From Leptospira semungkisensis (lineage in GTDB: Bacteria; Spirochaetota; Leptospiria; Leptospirales; Leptospiraceae), in NCBI RefSeq assembly GCF_004770055.1, contig NZ_RQEP01000019.1, forward strand, positions 744,001 to 808,000: DNA of 64,000 bases. Direction: 5' to 3'. A program made the position numbers and the translations under genes. This document shows positions 18,010-26,928 of the stretch, one piece after another. Within the stretch, counting starts at the first letter, position 1. The number at the start of each line of letters is the position of its first letter. The notes below the pieces were generated by a model, which was not told the DNA's origin, did not search any database, and worked only from the letters and a program-made list of their open reading frames with translations.

Positions 18010-18348
18010 ATGGCTAAGACAATGAAACATATAACGATCAAAATATTAATTGGTGTAGGGATTATACTTGGTTCTTTCATGAATTGCGCGAATGGACCAG
18101 TGGGAGGCTTTATCTATACAGGCACTGAATTCCCCGGAGAATTCAATACTTTGAATAACGTAGCCTCTACAAAAAAAGCAGAAGGTTGTACTAAAAGTGT
18201 GCTCGGCCTATTTACCTGGGGAGATTCAGGGGTTGGACAAATCGCTTTAGCAAACAAAATTACAAAAATAGCAACAATCGATCATTCGACCATGTCTGTT
18301 CTGACTTTGGTTTATAGAGATTATTGTACGATCGTCACGGGAGAATAA
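18010..18348 (+). CDS. TRL-like family lipoprotein (second of three)
   Basis: 112 residues. Leader with lipobox SFMNC (C25). Core motif CTKSVLGLFTWGDSG, then KITKIATIDHSTM and YCTIVTGE at the end, lining up with its upstream neighbour. It starts 7 bases after the first gene's stop, so it is co-transcribed. Shortest clean form of the domain in this cluster. The protein presumably sits on the periplasmic or outer leaflet as a lipoprotein; role unknown. Confidence 0.75.
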   Translation: MAKTMKHITIKILIGVGIILGSFMNCANGPVGGFIYTGTEFPGEFNTLNNVASTKKAEGCTKSVLGLFTWGDSGVGQIALANKITKIATIDHSTMSVLTLVYRDYCTIVTGE

Positions 18349-18353
18349 CATAC

Positions 18354-18692
18354 ATGAAAAAGACAATATTATTGATATTAATTTCCTTTAGCTCCTTTGC
18401 TTCGTTCAATTGTGCAACGAGTATCTTACCTGCAGCTATTTTTGCTTCAGCTGAGTATCATGTTTCCGGAACTCCGACGGGAGGACCTACCGACGCAAAA
18501 ATCCTAAAAAGCGGTAAGTCTTGTAATATTTACTCTATTGTAAATGTTATCTTCTATTCGGGTGGAGAAGGAAGCATTGTAGAAGCGGCGCAAAAAGCGG
18601 GGATCAAAAAAATCGCTGTTGTAGACAAGAGCGTTTTCTCGATTTTAGCTCCTCTCTTTTCCCAAGAGTGCGTAATGGTTTACGGAGAATAA
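18354..18692 (+). CDS. TRL-like family lipoprotein (third of three, diverged)
   Basis: 112 residues from ATG 18354, with GGAG 10 bases upstream; the longer frame at 18324 overlaps the previous gene and is not needed. Lipobox ASFNC. The core is recognisable but diverged: SCNIYSIVNVIFYSGGEGS replaces the LGL...GD pattern, followed by GIKKIAVVDKSVF and ECVMVYGE. The two spaced cysteines are kept. Separated from the second gene by 5 bases, and a bidirectional terminator lies beyond it. Confidence 0.65.
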   Translation: MKKTILLILISFSSFASFNCATSILPAAIFASAEYHVSGTPTGGPTDAKILKSGKSCNIYSIVNVIFYSGGEGSIVEAAQKAGIKKIAVVDKSVFSILAPLFSQECVMVYGE

Positions 18693-18771
18693 AATCTCAT
18701 CCAAATCTGAAGATTCTTTCCTATGATCATCCGTTTATCGGGCAGTTGTAGGAAAGAATAAGCTTAGATAT

Positions 18772-18806
18772 AAAAAAGCCCGTCCATGATGGACGGGCTT
18801 TAAAAA
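18772..18806. terminator. Bidirectional terminator
   Basis: Stem GCCCGTCC / GGACGGGC (18778-18785, 18791-18798) flanked by A and T runs, lying between the TRL genes (plus) and the convergent lipoprotein gene (minus). Confidence 0.9.
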
Positions 18807-18828
18807 ATAAAGATTAAATTTATCTATC

Positions 18829-19731
18829 TTACTTCTTTTTCCCTTTCGGGGGAGCTTGACTATCTAATACAGGAACATTACTTTCTTCATCGTAAAATTC
18901 CAAGTATCCGTTTTGCTTTAACTCTTCAATATCCTCAGTAGATAAATCTAAATCATCAAGGATCCATTCAGCATCTTTCATCGCGTTCCCAAAATCTTCT
19001 GGTTCGAAAGCCCGCATAATTCCATCTGAAGAAAAGTAATAACTTGTCCTCCACTTGGTAATTGCATCTGCATTTTCTAATCCAGCTAGATATGATCTGC
19101 TAACTTCGACATCAGAACGAACTCCAAGAAAACTCACCTGCACGGTTTGCGGACTTCTGCGAATTGCGGATAACCTCAACAAATCCCGAGCACGAACCTT
19201 TCTCGCACTGTAATATTTGTCCCGAACATCTATACCTACTACTTCGAAAGTCCCAAAGATAGTTTTATCCGCTATCGGGAAGTATACTAAGTTAGGCACA
19301 TACAAGATCAAATCGAAGACAGTGTTGAGTCCCCAATTTGTCGCAACTTGCGCAGCGGCATTTGTGTTCCGGCTTCTATCCTCACCTTCTCCTCTTTGCA
19401 AAGCGGTATAACGCTCAAGAGCAGCAGAATCGGCCCGATTCAAGTCAACATCATCCGTTCCATTCCCGAGCGTACCAAAAAAGGTCTGCCGAGCAAAAAC
19501 GTAATAAATTACATTCGGCACAAAGAAGAAAAGATCACCGTAAGCTCTCAAGACTACTTCCGAAGTTGACCTAAGAGCCAAATCCGGATTATTCGCTTGG
19601 AGCAAACGTGCTTCCTGCACTCCGTAACTTATCTCTCGATTCTCGTTATATTCTTTTCCAAAGAACCCGGACGTGACACAAGAAGCCTGGCCGATAACGA
19701 TTATCAAGAAAATGCAAATCTTAGCCTTCAT
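18829..19731 (-). CDS. Putative lipoprotein of unknown function
   Basis: 300 residues. Leader with lipobox GQASC (C18). Two similar segments stand out: DLFFFVPNVIYYVFARQTFFGT near residue 70-90 and DLILYVPNLVYFPIADKTIFGT near 145-165. This is an internal duplication of a hydrophobic VPN-x-xY...D/Q-K/Q-T-x-FGT unit, perhaps membrane-facing. The C-terminus is acidic, then ends in a Lys-rich tail. No known family recognised. Its start overlaps the end of the next lipoprotein gene by 11 bases, so the pair is co-transcribed. Confidence 0.6.
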   Translation of the reverse strand: MKAKICIFLIIVIGQASCVTSGFFGKEYNENREISYGVQEARLLQANNPDLALRSTSEVVLRAYGDLFFFVPNVIYYVFARQTFFGTLGNGTDDVDLNRADSAALERYTALQRGEGEDRSRNTNAAAQVATNWGLNTVFDLILYVPNLVYFPIADKTIFGTFEVVGIDVRDKYYSARKVRARDLLRLSAIRRSPQTVQVSFLGVRSDVEVSRSYLAGLENADAITKWRTSYYFSSDGIMRAFEPEDFGNAMKDAEWILDDLDLSTEDIEELKQNGYLEFYDEESNVPVLDSQAPPKGKKK

Positions 19732-20206
19732 TGACTGCGATAGCTTTTCCGATGACCGTTACAGTACATTTTTCATCACTATAGAGAAATGCTTGAGTTG
19801 TCTCGCATTTCCATTTAAATTTTGGCTGAAGAACTGCGTCAGCACTGTCCAACTTTTCCAAAGCGTTGTAGATAGCTTGCTCTTGAGTGTAATCGAGAGG
19901 AGAAAGTGGAGTTGCCCAGGTTGGATAACCAGAGATGCTTCCTGATTCACGTTTATCGCTCAGACCAGGAACACCGAAATTGTAGAAAGTCAAAGGGTAG
20001 ATTGGAAGTAGAATTCTAGTACGAGAAAAGGAAGCTTCTCCTTTTACGTTACCAATAACTTTGTAGTCTTTTCTAGAAAGCGCGCGAATGTCCAAGAAGG
20101 ACCCAAGTTTAGCACCAGCAATTTGGTTGGAACCTTGTGTAGAAGTACAATTCGAAGCGAATGCAACGAACGCAATCAACAAAGCAATAATCCCTTTTTT
20201 GTTCAT
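19721..20206 (-). CDS. Small lipoprotein of unknown function
   Basis: 161 residues. Signal peptide with lipobox FASNC (C20). The mature region carries ILLPIYPLTFYNFG and a later EQAIYNALEKLDSADAVLQPKF segment, then a pair of cysteines that may bridge. The pattern (short lipoprotein whose YNALEKL...DAVL helix precedes a beta strand) recalls small TRL/DUF-type lipoproteins, but no assignment is safe. First gene of a two-gene unit with 18829-19731. Confidence 0.6.
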   Translation of the reverse strand: MNKKGIIALLIAFVAFASNCTSTQGSNQIAGAKLGSFLDIRALSRKDYKVIGNVKGEASFSRTRILLPIYPLTFYNFGVPGLSDKRESGSISGYPTWATPLSPLDYTQEQAIYNALEKLDSADAVLQPKFKWKCETTQAFLYSDEKCTVTVIGKAIAVNEG

Positions 20207-20639
20207 TTATTGAATCTCCATAAATTCAAACTGAATTTGTTGGTTACATCGATTTTAGCACCTACCATAATTGAAAAGAAAAATTCACTAAAATGAGATA
20301 TAAAATTATAACTGCCAAACTTCTGCCTCAAGGGATACGAATCTGGTCAGAGACAACTTAGTTCTATTTTAATTCGGCTTTTTTGTACCTTAATTAGGAT
20401 ATAGAAATGGAAAACATATGACTCTCCTAATCCTACGGAGAACAAACCGATACTTAGGTAATGAAATTAGGCCGAAATTTATTCTTATCTAATTTGTAAA
20501 CTTTTTATTTTCGAATCGGAATTACGATTTAGCCGCCAAACAAGCGCTTTGCTTCCATTTATACTGGGGTTTCTTGATTGACATAATGTCTCTTCTCGAA
20601 GCAAATATTCGCCAATTAAAAGGAAGGAGAGGTTTGTTT
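20207..20639. other. Intergenic region without a supported gene
   Basis: 433 bases between divergent transcripts. AT-rich and must hold promoters for both sides. No ORF longer than about 22 codons with a plausible start, no RNA fold and no repeat shared with the rest of the window were seen. A strong ribosome site (AGGAGAGG) near its right end belongs to the DUF3015 gene at 20640. Confidence 0.6.
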
Positions 20640-21128
20640 ATGAAAAAACAACTTCTAGCGATAGGACTAGCAGGACTGCTTGGACTATCTTCGGGAATTT
20701 CAGTCTCCGCTGCGGAGTATGGTGCTGCCGGCTGCGGTTTAGGCTCTATAGTTTTCAAAGAAAACAAGGCGATCTTGCAAATTCTTGCAGCTACTACAAA
20801 CGGCACATCTGGAAACCAAACTTTCGGGATCACCACCGGAACTTCCAATTGCGCAACTGATGGATTAGTTCGTAACGAAAAAGTACAAGAGGTTTTCGTC
20901 TCTGTGAACTTCAACTCTTTGGAAATGGAAATGGCTCAAGGCAAAGGTGAGAAACTACAAGCTCTCTCTAGCCTACTCGGATGCACTTCCGACAGCGCAC
21001 TCGGAGCTTACACTAAATCCAACTTCAACAATTTCTTCCAAGAAGAAACCACTCCTTCCTCTCTACTCAGCGCAGTGAAAGAAGGGATCAAAAAAGACGC
21101 AGTTCTTTCTAAGAATTGCAAACTATAA
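20640..21128 (+). CDS. DUF3015 family exported protein, copy 1
   Basis: 162 residues from the ATG at 20640, which has AGGAGAGG upstream; the longer frame from 20574 is not supported. Signal peptide of about 23 residues ending AXA-like (VSAA). The mature start YGAAGCGLGSIVF is the DUF3015 hallmark, followed by NQTFGITTGTSNC and a conserved LLGC. Three to four cysteines suggest disulphides. The protein is small, periplasmic or surface-exposed; function unknown. Forms a tandem pair with the next gene. Confidence 0.85.
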   Translation: MKKQLLAIGLAGLLGLSSGISVSAAEYGAAGCGLGSIVFKENKAILQILAATTNGTSGNQTFGITTGTSNCATDGLVRNEKVQEVFVSVNFNSLEMEMAQGKGEKLQALSSLLGCTSDSALGAYTKSNFNNFFQEETTPSSLLSAVKEGIKKDAVLSKNCKL

Positions 21129-21139
21129 GGAGCTAACAC

Positions 21140-21619
21140 ATGAAAAGAATATTAGCATTATCTCTATTTTTAGCTCTAGTTGCTTCTCCTCTTTATGTTG
21201 CTTCCGCTAAATACGGAGCAGCAGGTTGCGGTTTAGGTTCCATCGTGATTAGCGAGAACAAAAAAGTTCACCAAGTCATCGGAGCTACCGTAAACGCAAC
21301 TTTAGGAAACCAGACTTTCGGAATTTCCACCGGAACTCTGAATTGTGAAACTAGCGGCTTCAGCCAAAAAGAAATGGAACAACAAATCTTCGTTCACATG
21401 AACTACCAATCCTTAGAGCAAGAATTTGCTAAAGGATCCGGTGAGAAGATGGAAGCTTTCGCTTCTCTTTTGGGATGCTCTGACAAAGTTACTTTTGGAA
21501 AAGTAGGAAAAGAGAAATTCTCTGATCTATTCAACCAAAACACTCCTGATTCTTTCTTAGAAAGAATGAGAGCAGAAGTAGCTTCCAACGCAGTTCTGGC
21601 TTCCAGCTGCAAGATCTAA
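21140..21619 (+). CDS. DUF3015 family exported protein, copy 2
   Basis: 159 residues with a signal peptide. It matches copy 1 throughout: YGAAGCGLGSIVI, NQTFGISTGTLNC, a central helix LEQEFAKGSGEKMEAF, a conserved LLGC and a final SCKI. Clearly a tandem duplicate. A ribosome site (AAGGAG) follows the first gene's stop, and the gap is 11 bases. A hairpin after the stop probably ends most transcripts before the DUF4105 gene. Confidence 0.85.
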   Translation: MKRILALSLFLALVASPLYVASAKYGAAGCGLGSIVISENKKVHQVIGATVNATLGNQTFGISTGTLNCETSGFSQKEMEQQIFVHMNYQSLEQEFAKGSGEKMEAFASLLGCSDKVTFGKVGKEKFSDLFNQNTPDSFLERMRAEVASNAVLASSCKI

Positions 21620-21642
21620 GCTTTTTATAAGCATCTAAATCG

Positions 21643-21670
21643 CCCTTCTTCCGAAAGGGAGAAGGGTTTC
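21643..21670 (+). terminator. Hairpin after the DUF3015 pair
   Basis: CCCTTCTTCC / GGGAGAAGGG pair around a GAAA tetraloop (one wobble), followed by TTTCCTT. Could terminate or attenuate transcription into the DUF4105 gene. Confidence 0.75.
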
Positions 21671-21700
21671 CTTAAATCCAAAACATAAAAGAATCCAAGA

Positions 21701-23725
21701 TTGCCTCTCAAATCGAAATACCTCGTATTTCTATCCGTTTTCTTCTTTCATATATATTCTGTTTCTGCGATAGAGCCGGAGACACTTTCAAAATACAAAC
21801 AGATCGCTGAGTCCAAGAAACTCTGGGAAGATAGATACTGGACCCTTCTCATTCATTATACCAAGACGACTTTCGGTTGGGAAAGCGAGGCAGATTCACC
21901 TTCCTTCTTCTTATCGGAGAAGGGAAGAAAGAATCCTAAAGAGGAGTTGTTAGCAACGTTAAGCGCAATTGTTTCTCCGGCCTCTTCTCCCAATCCGGAA
22001 GATAAGAATTGGATGCATCCTCGTTGTAAATTTCCGGAAAGGACAAGATGGCTGCAACAAGAGTTAGGAATTCCGAATTCGGATCTTGCGGTCGCTGACT
22101 GTTCTCGTTTCGAGAAATGGATAGGTACTCTGAATCCTAAGGCTGCGAAGATCATATTCGCTTCTTATTATATGAACGCACCTGCATCCATCTTCGGGCA
22201 TACTCTTTTAAAGATAGATTCAGCAAATGAAGACAGAAAGGATATCTTGGAATATGCAGTGAATTATGCAGCAAACGCAGATCCAAATTCTACAAATGCA
22301 ATCGTCTATGCGGTTGGTGGTCTTTTCGGTGGCTACCCGGGAGTATTCTCTCTTTTTCCATATTATATTAAGATTGGAGAATATAACGACGCAGAAAGCA
22401 GGGATCTATGGGAATATGAACTTGGCTTGGAACAAGATGAAGTCATTCGGATGACACGTCATATTTGGGAATTGGGTTCTGCTTCTTTCGATTATTATTT
22501 TCTGGATGAGAACTGCTCTTATCATCTTCTTTCTCTTTTAGAAGTAGCAAGACCGAGTCTTCATCTTAGGAATAAGGCTCCTTTTGTGATCCCGGGAGAT
22601 ACAGTTAAGAAATATATAGAACAGGCTAATTTGGTCAAAGAGATCCATTATCGTCCTTCTATCCATAGCAAGATCTTGCAGAAAGTAAGAAGCATGAACG
22701 AAGAAGAAAGGAATCTATATCTTAAGGTTATTCGAAACGGAGACGTCTCTCCTCTATTCTCAGAGCAAGAGAACAAGAATATTAGAATTTCCTTGCTTAC
22801 GGATTCTCTTATGGATTCCTTTCAATTCCGAAAAATGGAAAGAGATCCATATCCGAACCAAAACGAAAATTACAAGAAACTACTTCTATTCAGAAGTAAG
22901 ATCAATACGGATTACGATGATTCCAAGAATGATCCGATAACACAAAGTCCTCATGTTTCGCACGGAAGTTCTGCGTTGTATAACGAAGTCGGAACTTCCA
23001 ATTTAGGGAATTTTTACGGTTTCGGTTATAGGGCAGCGATTCATGATCTATTGAATACGGATACCGGTTACGTTCCGAATTCTTCCGTTGATTATTTTTC
23101 GTTTAAAGCAAGATATTACGAAAATACGAAGAAGCTTCATTTAGAAGATTTTCATTTCGTTCGACTCCTCTCCTTGACCCCTTACAATTCCTTAAGCAAA
23201 TCCGTTTCTTATTTCGTGGATTCAGGAGCGGATTCTTCCGTCTATGAAAAGGATAAGGACAGACAAAGAAATGCTCTTCGCTATGAAGCTTATGTAAATC
23301 CTGTTTACGGTTCGTATTCCTTGGCTCAATTCGAACGAGATTCCGGAAAGGATAGATTCGAGAGGGTCACAAACGCAAATCTGGAAGGTACTGCAGGTTA
23401 CAGTTTTCAGGATGAATTTTCTCCGGGACCGAAGCGTTTTCTATTTTCCGTTCAAGCAGGCTTTAAGGGAAGATACAATGGAAAATACGACACGAATGCA
23501 GTCGTAGCTCCACAAGGTGCCGCCTATTTCATCGCGAATTTCGATTCGTTCAAGGCTGTGCTTTCATTACATTATTATGCTTTTGGAATATATAATGTAC
23601 AGAACGATTATAAGGCCCAATTGGGTTTAAGATATGCAATTCACCCTAATCATGAATTGAGAATAGAGGCCAAGGCCCAAAGAAATTATAATGAGGCTAG
23701 CTTTTCCTATGTGTATCAATTTTAA
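21701..23725 (+). CDS. DUF4105 family exported protein
   Basis: 674 residues. The start is TTG at 21701, the only start that keeps the signal peptide (hydrophobic residues 8-23). The DUF4105 section covers about 130-310, with the conserved NAPASIFGHTLLKID, GGYPGVFSLFPYYIK and DENCSYHLLSLLE motifs. A cysteine and two histidines in these motifs make a papain-like or NlpC-like hydrolase plausible. The last 250 residues look like beta strands ending in an aromatic residue (YVYQF), so the protein may finish in an outer-membrane barrel. DUF3015 genes lie directly upstream. Confidence 0.8.
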   Translation: MPLKSKYLVFLSVFFFHIYSVSAIEPETLSKYKQIAESKKLWEDRYWTLLIHYTKTTFGWESEADSPSFFLSEKGRKNPKEELLATLSAIVSPASSPNPEDKNWMHPRCKFPERTRWLQQELGIPNSDLAVADCSRFEKWIGTLNPKAAKIIFASYYMNAPASIFGHTLLKIDSANEDRKDILEYAVNYAANADPNSTNAIVYAVGGLFGGYPGVFSLFPYYIKIGEYNDAESRDLWEYELGLEQDEVIRMTRHIWELGSASFDYYFLDENCSYHLLSLLEVARPSLHLRNKAPFVIPGDTVKKYIEQANLVKEIHYRPSIHSKILQKVRSMNEEERNLYLKVIRNGDVSPLFSEQENKNIRISLLTDSLMDSFQFRKMERDPYPNQNENYKKLLLFRSKINTDYDDSKNDPITQSPHVSHGSSALYNEVGTSNLGNFYGFGYRAAIHDLLNTDTGYVPNSSVDYFSFKARYYENTKKLHLEDFHFVRLLSLTPYNSLSKSVSYFVDSGADSSVYEKDKDRQRNALRYEAYVNPVYGSYSLAQFERDSGKDRFERVTNANLEGTAGYSFQDEFSPGPKRFLFSVQAGFKGRYNGKYDTNAVVAPQGAAYFIANFDSFKAVLSLHYYAFGIYNVQNDYKAQLGLRYAIHPNHELRIEAKAQRNYNEASFSYVYQF

Positions 23726-24566
23726 TTCCCTCTTACTTTTATTTCTTCTTATCTTTTCTTCGGGGTGCAGTAGCATGCTCTACCATCCAACGAGAGATAC
23801 TTATATTGAACCGCAGAAGTTAGGATTCCAGCCGGAGAGATTCTTCTTAAAAATGAAGGATGGGAACTTGGTCAGAGTTTGGATCTTCAAACCGAAAGGA
23901 AAAGCGAAGGCGAGCATTCTTCAATTTCATGGTAATGGGGAGAATATGAGCAGCCACTATGTGACCCTCGTTTGGTTGGTAGAAAGGGGCTATGAACTCA
24001 TCACCTGGGACTATAGAGGTTACGGGGAATCGGAAGGAGAAGCGGACAAGCAAAAGATCTATGAAGATTCTAAAGAGATACTCGATTTTGCCCAAGAAAG
24101 AGCTCGTAAGGCTGGAATTCCTTGGATCGTCTACGGACAAAGTTTAGGCGGAGCAATCGCCTTACGAGGAGTAGGTGAAATGAAGAGTAAGGAAGGACTG
24201 CTTCTTGTAATCGCTGACGGAAGTTTCGCGTATTATTCCCATGTTGCAAAAACGATAGCTGACAAGGTTTTCTTTACTCCGATCGGTTATCTAGTGGGAT
24301 TATTTTTCTCTGACAAATTCAGCCCGGGAGATGTAATCGCTGAGATCTCTCCAGTGAGACTTCTTTTGGTTCATGGAACCGAAGACGAAGTAGTCTCTTT
24401 TCCGAATGGGATGGAGCTTTTTGAAAAGGCAAAGGATCCTAAGATTTTCTGGGAGATCAAAGGCGCCAGACATTTGGATTGGATGCAAATGGGAAGATCT
24501 AAGGGCGCCGGAAATTTTTTAAAATATGTGGATGAGCTCACTTCCCAGAATCCGAAGTTTCAGTGA
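23709..24566 (+). CDS. Lipoprotein alpha/beta hydrolase
   Basis: About 285 residues from ATG 23709; another ATG at 23691 is also possible. Either way it overlaps the end of DUF4105. Leader with lipobox FSSGC. The alpha/beta-hydrolase elements are in order: the FHGNGENM oxyanion segment, WDYRGYGESEG, nucleophile in YGQSLGGAIA, an acid in GTEDEVV and the histidine in GARHLDWM. This resembles Bem46/YfhR-type serine hydrolases anchored in the envelope. Substrate unknown. It converges with the next gene, whose end it overlaps by 29 bases. Confidence 0.85.
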   Translation: MCINFNSLLLLFLLIFSSGCSSMLYHPTRDTYIEPQKLGFQPERFFLKMKDGNLVRVWIFKPKGKAKASILQFHGNGENMSSHYVTLVWLVERGYELITWDYRGYGESEGEADKQKIYEDSKEILDFAQERARKAGIPWIVYGQSLGGAIALRGVGEMKSKEGLLLVIADGSFAYYSHVAKTIADKVFFTPIGYLVGLFFSDKFSPGDVIAEISPVRLLLVHGTEDEVVSFPNGMELFEKAKDPKIFWEIKGARHLDWMQMGRSKGAGNFLKYVDELTSQNPKFQ

Positions 24567-25008
24567 CCGAATACATTCGATTTCCTTCTAAGAGAAGTCG
24601 CAATGCCTTCTCCGCATCTAACTCTTGGATCACTAACTCTGGAAGAGTAAACACACCTGTATTGAATAGCTCGAGAGACAAGAACTGTCTTGTAGATTGC
24701 TTTGCGAAGAAGATCTTCTCCACATCTCTGCACTTCAACTGGTAAAATCCGGGTTCCAGATCTAATAGCTTGTATTCTCCGGAATCTAAGGACAAGTTTC
24801 CAACGAGTATTCTCTTATCGGATTTAAAGGAACCTTCATACCGATACAATTCGATCCGGAAGGAAAAAAGGGACTGTGCGACTCTCGCAGGTCTCAGTAT
24901 ATAAACGGAAGAAACATCCGGTTTTTCGTTCTTCCATTGTTCGAATCTTTGAGAACCAGAGCAGTTCCAAAAGATACAAAGAAGAATAGGAACGAGCGAG
25001 TGCCTCAT
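24538..25008 (-). CDS. Small lipoprotein, DUF2846-like
   Basis: 156 residues from ATG at 25008; the frame continues upstream but those codons lack signal-peptide character. Lipobox FWNC (C15). The mature part has SVYILRPARVAQS, then VGNLSLDSGEYKLLDLEPGFYQLKC, a beta-sandwich pattern like DUF2846 (YxxRP ... GxY ... PGxY). Its last 29 bases overlap the convergent hydrolase gene. Family assignment is by pattern and therefore tentative. Confidence 0.55.
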   Translation of the reverse strand: MRHSLVPILLCIFWNCSGSQRFEQWKNEKPDVSSVYILRPARVAQSLFSFRIELYRYEGSFKSDKRILVGNLSLDSGEYKLLDLEPGFYQLKCRDVEKIFFAKQSTRQFLSLELFNTGVFTLPELVIQELDAEKALRLLLEGNRMYSVTETSDSGK

Positions 25009-25069
25009 AAAAAATCTGGTAGCCCCTTGGGCTTGCCGGTTAAAATTGACCTTAATTCGAGGATTTTTC

Positions 25070-25513
25070 ATGAAAATTGAGTTCACACCCGAGCAATACG
25101 AAACCTTGCTTAAATCCATCGCGATTTCAAGTTGGATGATCAACGCATTCAACGAAGGGGAAGAAGAATCCAACTCCTACGCAGAACTCGAGCAATACAT
25201 ACTTTCCTTCGCGAAAGAATTTGGAAAGCAGGAATTCGTAGACTACGATGTAGCGGATGATATCTATTATCCTACCCGCAAATTCGAAGATCAGACGGAT
25301 ATCTTCGATATCATTTCAGATTATGACAATGAACTCTTTTGGGATGAACTTATCCATCGCATGGCTCGTAGAGATTTTCTAGAAGAGTATGGAGAGTCGG
25401 GACTTGCTGCCATGGCAATCGAAGAAAGGATCGAAAAAGAAGCTCCTTATATCAGCAAATACGAAGAGATATTTACAAACCAAGGCTTGGAGAATGTGGA
25501 GATTCGTTCTTAA
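25070..25513 (+). CDS. Conserved acidic protein of unknown function
   Basis: 147 residues from ATG 25070, with GAGG 7 bases upstream. Strongly acidic and Tyr-rich, with no signal peptide or membrane segment, so a soluble cytoplasmic protein. The helical region 75-110 (DIISDYDNELFWDELIHRMARRD) is the most distinctive part. No family recognised. It sits 12 bases upstream of the RNA methyltransferase gene and is likely co-transcribed. Confidence 0.65.
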   Translation: MKIEFTPEQYETLLKSIAISSWMINAFNEGEEESNSYAELEQYILSFAKEFGKQEFVDYDVADDIYYPTRKFEDQTDIFDIISDYDNELFWDELIHRMARRDFLEEYGESGLAAMAIEERIEKEAPYISKYEEIFTNQGLENVEIRS

Positions 25514-25525
25514 ACGATTCTTCTC

Positions 25526-26869
25526 ATGTTCGATCAGGAGCCATTTGGTAGTTTAGAAATAGATCGCCTTCTCCCCAATCTAAGAGGGGAAGGTTTCGTG
25601 GGTAAGAAAAAGATAGAGATCCCCTACTCTATCCCCGGAGACAAATACACAGTTTATAAATTCGGAAAGAGAAAGATATTCTTCAAATGGGATCCTACTC
25701 ATCTGGAAGAAAGATCGGCTTCTCCTTTATGTGCCAAATTCGGAGAATGTGGCGGCTGCTCGGGACAGCATCTTTCCTATCCGATCCAATTCGGATTAAA
25801 ATCGGATCCGATTCTTAAAGAATTACAAAATAGTAAATTAGAAAATATTCAAATAACTCCAGCTTCTTCTCAGTATTCGTATAGGAATCGGATGGATTTT
25901 GCCGTATTTCCGAATCGGGTCATAGGGCTCAGAATGGCAGGAAATTTCAGAAGGATCATCCCTTTAGAGAATTGTCCCATTCAATCCGATTGGGCCAACG
26001 AAGAGATGAAAGCACTCCCTAAGATCCTAGAATACTTTCCGGATTTGGAATACGATCGAAAGAAAGAAACAGGTTTTCTAAAATACATTACTCTTCGTAA
26101 GTCCGTGTTCACAGACGATTCCATGAGCATTTTCACTTTTACGGAAGATTTCAAGGCAAGTCCTTTGCTAGAAGAAGTTGCCGAAAAAGTAAAAGAGATC
26201 TCTCTCGCAAAGAATGTGGTTTTCTGCTTCAATCGCAGAAAGGGAGAAGTTTCCGCCTCCGGAGAAGCACTCGCCATCCGAGGAAATTCCTTTCTGGAAG
26301 AAGAGATCTGGGGAAGAAAATTTAAGATCCCTTTCGACGGCTTCTTCCAACCCAACCCGAAGGAATTCTTGCAAATATTAGAATTCATCCGATCGAACTT
26401 AATTCCTTCTAAGGTTCTAGTAGATCTATTTTGTGGAAGCGGATTCTTCTCTCTGCTTTTCGGAGAATCTTTCTCTCATATATTAGGGATCGATATAGTT
26501 CCTTCTTCCGTTGCCGCCGGAGAAGAGACTTTATTAAGCAAATTCCCTGACAAGAAGATAGAATTCTTCGCTTTCGACCTTTTTCATAAGAAAGGAATGG
26601 CAAAGATGAGCTCCGCAGAATTGCCTTGGCAAGACTCCGTTCTCATCGCCGATCCTCCTCGCAGCGGACTGAGTCCTGAGCTCTGCTCCTTCTTAAATGA
26701 AAATCCTGTCCGCCAACTCTTTTACGTATCCTGCAATCCTGAAAATCTACTAAGAGATACCAAGCTTTTAGAAGAAGGTTATGAGATGAGTAAATTCCAG
26801 CTTTGCGACCCCTTCCCCCAAACCCCTCATTTGGAAGCGATCGCACTCTTTCTGCCTAAAAATCGCTGA
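25526..26869 (+). CDS. TrmA/RlmD-family RNA (uracil-C5) methyltransferase
   Basis: 447 residues. The iron-sulphur cysteines C-x6-C-x2-C ([10 protein letters not shown]) appear near residue 70, with a fourth cysteine in ENCPIQ. The SAM site is [12 protein letters not shown], the base-recognition motif DPPRSGL, and the catalytic cysteine lies in [12 protein letters not shown]. Members methylate U54 of tRNA or specific uridines of 23S rRNA; which one is not decidable here. No TRAM domain is obvious at the N-terminus. Start ATG 25526. Confidence 0.9.
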   Translation: MFDQEPFGSLEIDRLLPNLRGEGFVGKKKIEIPYSIPGDKYTVYKFGKRKIFFKWDPTHLEERSASPLCAKFGECGGCSGQHLSYPIQFGLKSDPILKELQNSKLENIQITPASSQYSYRNRMDFAVFPNRVIGLRMAGNFRRIIPLENCPIQSDWANEEMKALPKILEYFPDLEYDRKKETGFLKYITLRKSVFTDDSMSIFTFTEDFKASPLLEEVAEKVKEISLAKNVVFCFNRRKGEVSASGEALAIRGNSFLEEEIWGRKFKIPFDGFFQPNPKEFLQILEFIRSNLIPSKVLVDLFCGSGFFSLLFGESFSHILGIDIVPSSVAAGEETLLSKFPDKKIEFFAFDLFHKKGMAKMSSAELPWQDSVLIADPPRSGLSPELCSFLNENPVRQLFYVSCNPENLLRDTKLLEEGYEMSKFQLCDPFPQTPHLEAIALFLPKNR

Positions 26870-26928
26870 AGAGATTTCAGATTTCTTTCGATACAAGTAC
26901 CCAAAGGCATTCATTTTTGAAGGTACAC

